Source: CAVROP01 sp050008495
GTDB taxonomy: Bacteria > Acidobacteriota > Terriglobia > UBA7540
NCBI GenBank assembly: GCA_050008495.1
Contig: JBEKMN010000043.1
Coordinates: 23,433 to 87,432 of the forward strand
DNA: 64,000 bases
Reading direction: 5' to 3'
The translations under genes were made by a program, and so were the position numbers. Position 1 is the first letter of the stretch. Each line of letters starts with the position of its first letter. The notes below the pieces were generated by a model, which had not been told where the DNA came from, ran no database searches, and was given only the letters and a program-made list of their open reading frames with translations. Shown piece by piece: positions 25,360 through 33,282 of this stretch.

Positions 25360-26520
25360 ATGAGAAAGATCGGACTAAGACAAATCGCAAAGCTAGCAAA
25401 CGTCTCTCTGGGGACTGTCGACCGCGCCCTAAATGGCCGGAAGGGCGTTAACAAGAGTACAAGGAAGCGTATCTTCGAGATTGCGGAGAAAGCAGGCTAT
25501 AGACCAGATCCGGCGGCGCGTGCGTTGTCTTTGGGACGGGTACCGATCCTGGTGGGAGTTTGCATCCCACGGGAGATTCACTATTACTTTGACGAGTTAC
25601 TGCGCGGCATCCTAACAGAAGCCAGCAGGCTGGAGCGACTAGGGGTCCGGGTTCTCTATCGTCCAACCGCGCGACTCGGCGCCGAGGAAGTCGAAAGGTT
25701 TACGGAGTTGTTGAACCATGAGGTCCAAGCTATCCTTATCGCTCCTGGCGATCTTGCAAAACTGACCCCTGTCATTGATGAAGCTGAGAAAAAGAACGTG
25801 CGAGTGGTCTGTGTGGACAGCGATGCGCCTGCCAGCGCTCGATCAACCGTAGTCTCCGTGAACGCGGAAATCGCTGGCAAGGTGGCGGCCGAACTTATGA
25901 GTTGCTTCGTCATACCCCACTCGCAGGTGGCGATTGTCACAGGGATGCTGGCCACGGAAGACCACGGCAAGAAGACGAAAGGCTTCTCCGAGCTATATCC
26001 GCAATTAAGTAATGGCGGAAGAGTGGTTAAGGTGGTTGAGGCCCATGAGGAGGAGGAAGAGGCCTTTCAAAAGTGCTTTGCACTCCTCCGACGATACAGG
26101 TCTCTCGCTGGTCTTTATGTTAACACGGTTAATTGTCTCCCAGTTTGTCGGGCAATCTGTGCCCATGGACTCTCAGGCAAGATCGCGCTCATCACGACCG
26201 ATCTGTTTGCAGGCATGATTCCATATTTCGAGAAGGGCACAATTCGCGCCTCCATACACGGACGCCCCTTTGTTCAGGGAGAGCTCGCCATGCGGTTGGT
26301 GGTCGATCACATTGCGAACCATCGTCCCTTCCCGCCGTTCTACTACGTATCCCCCCATATTGTTCTGAAGTCCAACCTCTACGCTTTTCGCGAAACTCGT
26401 TACTCTGACGGCGAAGTTGGTCTTGTAGCTCCATCCCGCGACCAGATCCTTCCGTGGGACGGTCCTCCCCAGCAAACCGCCGACATAATGACAGGCGAGT
26501 CCAGACTGAGTCCAAAATAA
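25360..26520 (+). CDS. LacI-family transcriptional regulator
   Basis: 386 residues. The N-terminal helix-turn-helix is LRQIAKLANVSLGTVDRALNGRKGVNKSTRKRIFEIAEKAGYRPDPAARAL (6-56), including the hinge helix. The rest is a periplasmic-binding-protein-like sensor domain (VGVCIPREIHYYFDELLRGI, AILIAPGD, VVCVDSDAPASARSTVVSVN, ALITTDLFAGMIPYFEKG). The VSLGTVDRAL form is typical of LacI members that sense sugars in Gram-negative glycan clusters. It lies between the APC permease and the metabolic operon. Four nearby promoters share a palindrome that suits a LacI dimer, so this protein is the best candidate to bind them. Repressor or dual role is inferred from site position. Confidence 0.92.
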   Translation: MRKIGLRQIAKLANVSLGTVDRALNGRKGVNKSTRKRIFEIAEKAGYRPDPAARALSLGRVPILVGVCIPREIHYYFDELLRGILTEASRLERLGVRVLYRPTARLGAEEVERFTELLNHEVQAILIAPGDLAKLTPVIDEAEKKNVRVVCVDSDAPASARSTVVSVNAEIAGKVAAELMSCFVIPHSQVAIVTGMLATEDHGKKTKGFSELYPQLSNGGRVVKVVEAHEEEEEAFQKCFALLRRYRSLAGLYVNTVNCLPVCRAICAHGLSGKIALITTDLFAGMIPYFEKGTIRASIHGRPFVQGELAMRLVVDHIANHRPFPPFYYVSPHIVLKSNLYAFRETRYSDGEVGLVAPSRDQILPWDGPPQQTADIMTGESRLSPK

Positions 26521-26577
26521 GGAATCTCGTCTGCCCTCGATTTTTGAGCGTTGCTAACAACACTTCTCCAAAATGTC

Positions 26578-26626
26578 TTGACAAGGGGATTTTTAATGGT
26601 ATCGTAAGCACTCGGTACCGGTACCG
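26578..26626 (+). promoter_or_regulatory. Promoter and operator of the small alpha/beta-NagB-PfkB genes
   Basis: TTGACA at 26578-26583, 16 bp, TATCGT (26600-26605), then the perfect palindrome GGTACCGGTACC at 26614-26625 (core CCGGTACCG 26618-26626). The architecture is the same as at the GH42 gene. It is 36 bp before the ATG at 26662, with an AGGAGG in between. Confidence 0.65.
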
Positions 26627-26661
26627 TCATGGAAGCTGTCTAAATCGCAGGAGGATCAAAA

Positions 26662-26979
26662 ATGGCTTATATTGTGCGGTTTGTCCAACATTATCATCCG
26701 GAGCAGCGCGCGGCCTTTATGAAGGTGGAAGCCAAGTTCGCTGCCATGGAGCAGCGCCGAACTGATTGGCCGAAAGGGCGACGTTCTCAGCCTTTTGCTG
26801 GGCGCGAACCATCGCACACCCTCATTTGGGAGTCCGAGTTTCCATCCCTCGCAGAAGCTGAAGGGGCTCTTTCAAAGATCTCAACGGATGCCGAACACAC
26901 AGCCCTGTTCGCGGAGCAGGCGCCTTACATGACCGAATCCTACGCAGAAATCAATGAAATCCTTGACTCCTGTCGATAG
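26662..26979 (+). CDS. Small dimeric alpha/beta-barrel-like protein
   Basis: 105 residues with an AGGAGG ribosome binding site. MAYIVRFVQHYHPEQRAAFMKVEAKFAAME, then HTLIWESEFPSLAEAEGALSKI and EQAPYMTESYAEINEIL: a beta-alpha-beta pattern as in NIPSNAP/antibiotic-monooxygenase-like ferredoxin folds, where such proteins act as dimers. No catalytic residue can be named. It is first after the operator promoter and likely co-transcribed with the two sugar enzymes 250 bp downstream. Function in the pathway unknown; a mutarotase- or monooxygenase-like role is possible. Confidence 0.7.
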   Translation: MAYIVRFVQHYHPEQRAAFMKVEAKFAAMEQRRTDWPKGRRSQPFAGREPSHTLIWESEFPSLAEAEGALSKISTDAEHTALFAEQAPYMTESYAEINEILDSCR

Positions 26980-27226
26980 TGAAGGTTGATCGTAATCGCG
27001 ACTGGGCAGACCTTGAGCTGGGTTCGAGGACCGTGAGGAATCACCGTCTGCCGCTTTCAAATCCACAGACCAGGGCCTCAGTGGCCAAAGTCGGCATGGA
27101 ATCCTGATGGCGGTCTCTCTTCGTGTTACGATCGAACCCGAGATCTGATGGGCGATGGCGTCACTGCATTGTCTCAAGGTCAATTGCTTGCTATAGAATT
27201 CGAAATCATCTGGACGGAGGTAGAGC

Positions 27227-28114
27227 ATGAGTCACGTTGCCCTCAGGGACCTCTATAAATGGTGCAACGTCCCTGCTGAAAAGCTACCTGAAAGCCACGA
27301 TTTGCGCGTTCGTTTCCGTATCGTGCGCGACTCTGATGAGATGGGTCAACTGATGGCGCGTGAGTTCCTCGAATTGATCCAAGAAAACAACACATTGAAG
27401 AGTCCGACGCGGGCTATTGTTCCCTGCGGGCCGAATTGCTGGTATAGGCCTTTCACCGAAATGGTGAATTCCAGGAGGATTTCGCTTCGGCATTTATTTG
27501 TCTTCCATATGGATGAGTGTCTGGATTGGCAGGGTCATCCACTGCCGACGAATCATCCGTACAATTTTCGTACCTTCATGGAGAAGCATTTTTACGGAGG
27601 CATCACGGCTGACCTTGCGGTTCCGGAATCTCAAAGGTTCTGGCTGCTACCCTCAACCATCGATCGCGTCCGTGCGGCCCTGGAACAGGCGCCGGTCGAC
27701 GTCACAATTGGAGGCTGGGGACAGGATGGTCATATCGCTTACAATCAGGCTCGCAGACACCCCTTCAGCCACTTAACTCTCGATGACGTAGCCAATTCAA
27801 CCATCCGCATTCAGGAGAACAACCTGGATACGGTTCTGGCCCTGGCCCAACGAACCTTTGGCGCTGCTTACCAGTTCGTCCCGCCGATGTCCGTGACGCT
27901 GGGCGTTCGTGAGTGCTTATCCGCAAGACGTGTCCGGGTATACAGCGACACAGGCGCCTGGAAGCAAACTGCGCTGAGAGTGGCGTTGTTTTCAGAACCG
28001 ACGCCGGAGTACCCAATGACCCTATTACAGCGACACCCTGACGCGATCGTCACCGCGACACTTGAGACGGCCCGTCATCCTATAAGCGAGCACCCCGAGT
28101 GGGAGCTCTTTTGA
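27227..28114 (+). CDS. NagB-like sugar-phosphate isomerase/deaminase
   Basis: 295 residues with GGAGG upstream. It shares the glucosamine-6-phosphate deaminase fold. FVFHMDECLDW (Asp96, Glu97) matches the NagB 'FxMDEY' motif, HPLPTNHPYNFRTFMEKHFY the substrate loop, GGWGQDGHIAYNQA (Asp167, His169) the catalytic loop, and PMSVTLGV the last conserved strand. The Glu of the NagB Asp-His-Glu triad (E. coli Glu148) is Gln174 here, so ring opening or deamination may differ. NagB-type enzymes act on hexosamine phosphates; related ones act on other sugar phosphates. It probably works with the PfkB kinase 22 bp downstream. Cytosolic. Confidence 0.85.
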   Translation: MSHVALRDLYKWCNVPAEKLPESHDLRVRFRIVRDSDEMGQLMAREFLELIQENNTLKSPTRAIVPCGPNCWYRPFTEMVNSRRISLRHLFVFHMDECLDWQGHPLPTNHPYNFRTFMEKHFYGGITADLAVPESQRFWLLPSTIDRVRAALEQAPVDVTIGGWGQDGHIAYNQARRHPFSHLTLDDVANSTIRIQENNLDTVLALAQRTFGAAYQFVPPMSVTLGVRECLSARRVRVYSDTGAWKQTALRVALFSEPTPEYPMTLLQRHPDAIVTATLETARHPISEHPEWELF

Positions 28115-28136
28115 TTCCGGACTTAAAGGGTTCAAG

Positions 28137-29267
28137 ATGCCTCCGCGAACACTGCAATTCAATCCTCATTCTCCGTACCGGCGGCTGGTTGGAGTCGGCG
28201 GTATCGGGACTGGCCTTTTCTTTGCGCTGGAAGGCCAACATACTCTGGGCCGGAATGAAAGCCGCCCAGCCCGGTTACTCAATATTCGCGATTACTGCAA
28301 GCTTCACATCATCAGTCATTACATTGCCATTCTGCTCGGTGCCGAGCCAAGCGGCTCGCCTTTTCATGTTGTCCCCGTCGGCAAGGTGGGCGACGATGAC
28401 GCGGGCCGTCGGATGATTCAAGAAATGGCTGCTGTCGGCATGGACACCCAATACGTCGATATCCTCCGGGACAGGCCGACCCTCCTCAGTGTGTGCTTCC
28501 AATATCCCGATGGTTCGGGCGGGAATGTCACGACCAGTGAATCCGCCGCCTCTGCATTGACGCACGGCGATGTCGATCGGTGCGCTGAACTTCTAGCCTC
28601 CGGGGACTCACACAGTATCGCCTTAGCAGCGCCGGAAGTACCTATTGAGACGCGTGACCACCTGCTGAAGCTGGCGGATCGTCATCACGCATTTCGCGCA
28701 GCCTCTTTTACCTCGTCGGAAATGCAGACGGCCGGCAGGGAAGGCATGTTGTCCCATGTTGACCTGTTGGCCATGAACGAAGATGAGGCTGGAATGCTGG
28801 TCGGTGAGACCTTCGACGCTGCCAACGCTCAGGCCTTTCTTGACCGCTGTGCTGACACGCTCAGGGCCTACCAACCCCTTATCCAGATAATCGTCAGTTT
28901 CGGGAAGCAGGGAGCCTTCGCCTTTGCTCACGGAACTTGGGACTACTGTCCGGCTGCAAATGTTCCGGTGGTCAGTACGGCTGGAGCCGGCGACGCATTG
29001 CTGGCTGGAGTACTATCGGCAATCGCCGTGGGAATGCCCTTCATCAGGCCCGGCCCGGCGCGAACGTCCTTTTCCGATCGTCCACTGGAGAGCGCCCTCG
29101 ATTTCGGCGCGCTTTTGGCGGCGTACACTGTTACCTCACCTCACACCATTCATCCCGATGCGAGTCTTGAAACACTTCTGTCTTTCGGCCACAAGCTGGG
29201 TGTAACTTTTTCAAGCGCGCTGACGCGTTACTTTGAGCCATTGACCTGTGAGGGAGGCTCGGACTAA
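28137..29267 (+). CDS. PfkB-family carbohydrate kinase
   Basis: 376 residues, with AAGGG before the ATG. A ribokinase-like fold: GVGGIGTG (19-26), VGKVGDDDAGRRM (81-93), MNEDEAGMLVG, IIVSFGKQGAFAF, and the catalytic ATP-site motif TAGAGDALLAGVLSA (Asp286 as base). It is longer than typical PfkB members; residues 290-330 hold an insertion (MPFIRPGPARTSF). It phosphorylates a sugar, nucleoside or sugar phosphate in the cytosol. Its place after the NagB-like gene suggests that it activates or further phosphorylates the same monosaccharide. Substrate unknown. Confidence 0.87.
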   Translation: MPPRTLQFNPHSPYRRLVGVGGIGTGLFFALEGQHTLGRNESRPARLLNIRDYCKLHIISHYIAILLGAEPSGSPFHVVPVGKVGDDDAGRRMIQEMAAVGMDTQYVDILRDRPTLLSVCFQYPDGSGGNVTTSESAASALTHGDVDRCAELLASGDSHSIALAAPEVPIETRDHLLKLADRHHAFRAASFTSSEMQTAGREGMLSHVDLLAMNEDEAGMLVGETFDAANAQAFLDRCADTLRAYQPLIQIIVSFGKQGAFAFAHGTWDYCPAANVPVVSTAGAGDALLAGVLSAIAVGMPFIRPGPARTSFSDRPLESALDFGALLAAYTVTSPHTIHPDASLETLLSFGHKLGVTFSSALTRYFEPLTCEGGSD

Positions 29268-29360
29268 GCCTCAGACATCGTGAGGGACAGACTCCCGCCC
29301 TACGATCCCAGCGCCTGCTGCATTGGCCGACCGTATGAGCGAATAGTGGAAATAAATGGC

Positions 29361-29412
29361 TTGACACGCGCAATTCTGTGTGTTACGAAGTCACTGAGCG
29401 TGACCGGTACCG
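29361..29412 (+). promoter_or_regulatory. Promoter and operator of the TonB receptor gene
   Basis: TTGACA (29361-29366), 17 bp, TACGAA (29384-29389), then CCGGTACCG at 29404-29412, 14 bases downstream of the -10. Here only the right part of the 12-bp palindrome is perfect (TGACCGGTACCG). A GGGAGAG precedes the ATG at 29488. Confidence 0.6.
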
Positions 29413-29487
29413 CCCAAAGCGAACCCATATGTTATTCCGGCGGTTTTAACCGAATTTGCATGCGATCTCGGAAGGGAGAGTGCTTCG

Positions 29488-32400
29488 ATGCGAGGACGAG
29501 GTTCTTATCTACGGTTTCTCTTAGCCCTGGCGATGCCTGCGGCCTTTATTTTTTCCAGCGTAAAGGTTCGCGCCCAAGTTGATTCCGGCGCAATTTATGG
29601 GACGGTCAAGGACCAATCCGGGGCGGTGGTCCCAGGAGCGAAAGTCACGGCGACCAGCCAAGAGACAGGACTTTCAGTTTCGACGGTGACGGTGTCGGAT
29701 GGCAACTTTGCGTTCACGCCAATTAAGATTGGCACGTACACTCTGACCGCTGAGTTCACAGGCTTTCAAAAGCTGATTCGGAAGGATGTCTCAGTGGAGG
29801 TGCAACAGCGGGTAGCCATAGACTTGATCCTCCAACCCGGCATGGTGAGCCAGACGGTCGAGGTGACGGGCGCGCCTCCAGCACTTCAGACCCAGGACGC
29901 ATCCGTTGGACAAGTGGTTGGCACGCGGGAAGTGAACGATCTGCCGCTTAACGGAAGGAATTTCACGTTCCTCGCGCAGCTCTCCGCGGGTGTGACCCAG
30001 GGTCAGGAGGACACGCGCGGCTTGGGTGCGACTGGAAGTTTCTCGGCTAATGGCGAGCGGCCGGCCCAGAACAACTACGTCCTGGACGGAATCGACAACA
30101 ACGCCGACCTGGTCGATTTTCTGAATGGCACGGCCTTCGTGGTCATCCCACCGATCGACGCCATCCAGGAATTCAAGATTCAGACGAACGACTACAGCGC
30201 GGATATGGGGCGGTCGGCGGGCGCGGTGATGAACGCCACCATCAAGTCGGGAACCAATCAATGGCATGGCGACGTCTACGAATTCCTTCGCAATGACAAG
30301 CTCGACGCTGCCAATTTCTTCGAGAACGCGGGCAATGAGAAGAAAGGCGAATTCCGGCAAAATCAATTCGGCGGCACGCTGGGTGGCCCGCTCCGGAAGA
30401 ACAAGACCTTCGTTTTTGGCGACTATCAAGGAACACGGATTCGCCAGGCTTTCCCCTGGCTTACTACGGTTCCGACCGATCTGGAACGCTCCAGTGGGTA
30501 TACGGATTTTGCTGACCTGATCGCCGGGCAGGGGAGTCCAATGCAGGCCGACGACCTGAATCGGGTATTCCCGTTAGGAACGATCTTCGATGCGTCGACG
30601 ACACGAAGTGTCACGGCGGGGAGCGTAGATCCGGTCACCGGGCTGACTGCCACGGGAAGCGGCTTCGTTCGCGACCCGTTTGTGGCGGCTGGAGGGCCGT
30701 CCATCGTCGGCACGACCAACTTCATGGGGACGTGCCCCAGCGGCACCAATTGCTACCTCAACCAGCTTCCGACGGCACGCCTCGATCCTAATTCCGTCAA
30801 GCTTTTAAACCTCTATCCGGCCCAAGACGTGCCCGGCCTGTTTAACAATTACGCCAGTAATCCGATAATCCAAAACAACGTCAATCAGTTCGACATTCGA
30901 GGGGACGAGAACTTTAGCGAGCGCGACACCATGTTTGCCCGGTTCAGCTATTCCGACAATCCGCAGTTTCTTCCCGGGCCGTTCAAGGGAATCGCTGATG
31001 GCGGGGCCTTTGCTCAAGGCTATCAGACTGCCACCTCGGTGAACATTGCCGCTAGCGAAACTCATACGTTTTCTCCGACCACTATAAACGAAGCTCGAGT
31101 GGGCTTCAGCCGGATCGGCGCGTCGCGAAAGCAGCCGTTTGCGACGGACACCTCAAACGTTCCGGCGCAATACGGTATTCAGGGAATCCCCCAAGTGCCT
31201 TCGAACGGCGGCCTGCCGACCGTCATCATCTCGGGACTGGGCCAACTGGGAAGCAACGGCTACCTGCCTTCGGTGGAAGTCAACTCGACGAGCCAGCTTA
31301 CGGAAAACCTCACGCACATACACGGGAAGCACACTTTTAAAGCCGGGTTCGAAGGTCAGCACGTCCGCTTCACGATTCTCCAACCTGCGTGGGGGCGCGG
31401 CGATTGGAGCTATGACGGAACATACAGCGACGCGCCGAATTTGCCTGCTGGGCTTACTGGCGCCGCCCAACTGCTCCTGACGCCCATTCCCAGCACGGTT
31501 CCGAGCGCTCCGGGCGCTGGTGATTACATTGGCGGCGCCGATTTCGTGGCCGCGTCCAATTTTGCGAATACGGATATGGGCCGGCACTACTATGCCAGCT
31601 ATATCCAAGATGACTGGAAAGTTACGCCCAAATTGACGGTGAACCTGGGGCTGCGCTGGGAGTACTTCGGGCAAATTAAGGAGAGATATGGTGCGCAGTC
31701 GAACTGGCTGCCCGCCAGCGCCTCAGCGCCTGCGCAGTTTCTTGTTCCCCAGTCCCGCTGCGATTCCACCTCTGCCTCGTCACCTTTCCAGACCACCCTT
31801 GCCCTGGATCACATCAACTACGTTTGCTCCGACGTTGCAGGGCTCGGTCACTCGCAGGACACGAACTTTGCGCCGCGGGTGGGATTTGCCTATCGGTTCA
31901 CTCCGAAACTCGTAGCGCGCGGAGGCTACGGGATTTTTTATGGCGGGTTTGAAAACTCCGTGGTAGAAACTTACGTCGATTTCCCCTTCCAGTACGCCCT
32001 CCAATACGGAACGGTAGTTACGGATCAGCCGATCATTGTAACCGGCGGTTCCACGCCAACGGCCTCGAATATTGCGACGGTTGGCAATGGATTCTCTTCG
32101 ATCCCCTTGACACCGAACGCCGTCAGCCCGGGCTTGGTGTCGTTGACCGGCGAAGACTACCACATGAAGACCCCGTACACGCAGGGGTATAACTTTACGC
32201 TCCAGTACGAACTGACGCAGAACCAGACGGTTTCGCTCGGGTATGTGGGAAACACGGTGCGGCACATGGGCAGTTACATCGGCATGAATCAGCCCGGCGT
32301 GATCCTGCCTGCAGGGTATGCGAACCCGCTCGCTTTTTATCCTTACCCTGATTTCTCCACCAGCACCGTGTATACGAGCATGGCGAGCGACAGCTACTAC

Positions 32401-33195
32401 AACTCCTTGCAGTTGAACTACGAGCGGCGTTTCAGCCGGGGCCTCCAGATGCTGGCCAACTTCTCCTGGGCCAAATGCCGCACGGACGCGGTAGACGTGC
32501 TGAACGGCACAGCTCACAGCGGTTACCGTGCCCCGCTCTTACCGGGCTTCGGCATCCAGGGGGATTACGGCTTGTGTGACTTCCAAATCCCCCACGTCGT
32601 CCACGCCAGCGGCATATATGAACTGCCCGTCGGTAAGGGCAAACGGTTCCTCAACTCGGCCCATGGGGTGACCGACGCGGTCCTGGGTGGCTGGCGCACC
32701 AACTGGATTTTGACCCTGCAAGACGGCCAGCCCATGACGGTCGGGTGCGCAAGCTCAACCTCCGCGACTTTCGGGTGCGATGCGCTGCTGGTCCCGGGCC
32801 AGAGCGTTACCGCCGGGCCGCACAACGTCGACCACTGGATTAACCCCAATGCGTTCGCAACACCGCCGCTAGCCACCTCTGTGGGCCAGAGCGATTATAC
32901 GCCTCTGGGTGGCGCGCCATCGCAGTTCCTGGGACCAGGCTTTCACCGCATGGACGCGTCATTCTTTAAGGAGTTTTCGACTTCTGAAAGGACGCATTTG
33001 GAGTTTCGCGCGGAATTCTTCAATATATCAAACCATCCCAATTTCTCCCCGCCTGGGTTTAGTGGGAATGGCGTACAGGCAGCACCCGGCTCGCTGAATT
33101 ACACGTCGCCCAGTACCTTCGGAAAAATATCGTCGACACGCGACTTGCAAAACGACCAGCGGGAGATTCAGTTTGCGCTCAAGTTTTATTTCTGA
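29488..33195 (+). CDS. TonB-dependent outer-membrane receptor (Oar-like)
   Basis: 1235 residues with a signal peptide (to VRAQ, about 30). An N-terminal carboxypeptidase-regulatory domain (SGAIYGTVKDQSGAVVPGAKVTATS ... GTYTLTAEFTGFQ) is followed by the plug (LPLNGRNFTFLAQLSAGV, RPAQNNYVLDGIDNN, AIQEFKIQTNDYSADMGRSAGAVMN). A large beta-barrel ends in the typical aromatic residue (REIQFALKFYF). This is the Oar/SusC-like type common in Acidobacteriota. No SusD-like lipoprotein gene follows. It should bring oligosaccharides into the periplasm. A strong terminator follows 30 bp after the stop. Confidence 0.93.
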   Translation: MRGRGSYLRFLLALAMPAAFIFSSVKVRAQVDSGAIYGTVKDQSGAVVPGAKVTATSQETGLSVSTVTVSDGNFAFTPIKIGTYTLTAEFTGFQKLIRKDVSVEVQQRVAIDLILQPGMVSQTVEVTGAPPALQTQDASVGQVVGTREVNDLPLNGRNFTFLAQLSAGVTQGQEDTRGLGATGSFSANGERPAQNNYVLDGIDNNADLVDFLNGTAFVVIPPIDAIQEFKIQTNDYSADMGRSAGAVMNATIKSGTNQWHGDVYEFLRNDKLDAANFFENAGNEKKGEFRQNQFGGTLGGPLRKNKTFVFGDYQGTRIRQAFPWLTTVPTDLERSSGYTDFADLIAGQGSPMQADDLNRVFPLGTIFDASTTRSVTAGSVDPVTGLTATGSGFVRDPFVAAGGPSIVGTTNFMGTCPSGTNCYLNQLPTARLDPNSVKLLNLYPAQDVPGLFNNYASNPIIQNNVNQFDIRGDENFSERDTMFARFSYSDNPQFLPGPFKGIADGGAFAQGYQTATSVNIAASETHTFSPTTINEARVGFSRIGASRKQPFATDTSNVPAQYGIQGIPQVPSNGGLPTVIISGLGQLGSNGYLPSVEVNSTSQLTENLTHIHGKHTFKAGFEGQHVRFTILQPAWGRGDWSYDGTYSDAPNLPAGLTGAAQLLLTPIPSTVPSAPGAGDYIGGADFVAASNFANTDMGRHYYASYIQDDWKVTPKLTVNLGLRWEYFGQIKERYGAQSNWLPASASAPAQFLVPQSRCDSTSASSPFQTTLALDHINYVCSDVAGLGHSQDTNFAPRVGFAYRFTPKLVARGGYGIFYGGFENSVVETYVDFPFQYALQYGTVVTDQPIIVTGGSTPTASNIATVGNGFSSIPLTPNAVSPGLVSLTGEDYHMKTPYTQGYNFTLQYELTQNQTVSLGYVGNTVRHMGSYIGMNQPGVILPAGYANPLAFYPYPDFSTSTVYTSMASDSYYNSLQLNYERRFSRGLQMLANFSWAKCRTDAVDVLNGTAHSGYRAPLLPGFGIQGDYGLCDFQIPHVVHASGIYELPVGKGKRFLNSAHGVTDAVLGGWRTNWILTLQDGQPMTVGCASSTSATFGCDALLVPGQSVTAGPHNVDHWINPNAFATPPLATSVGQSDYTPLGGAPSQFLGPGFHRMDASFFKEFSTSERTHLEFRAEFFNISNHPNFSPPGFSGNGVQAAPGSLNYTSPSTFGKISSTRDLQNDQREIQFALKFYF

Positions 33196-33225
33196 CGGCC
33201 ACTTCAGAGGTAGAATCTCCTTTAC

Positions 33226-33250
33226 GCGGCGCCCTTCGGGCGCCGCTTTT
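33226..33250 (+). terminator. Rho-independent terminator after the TonB receptor gene
   Basis: Perfect stem GCGGCGCCC-TTC-GGGCGCCGC followed by TTTT. It separates the receptor transcript from the TPR gene at 33283, so the latter needs its own promoter or read-through. Confidence 0.9.
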
Positions 33251-33282
33251 GTTGGGGATTGTCTTGATGAGTAAGGTGGGCG

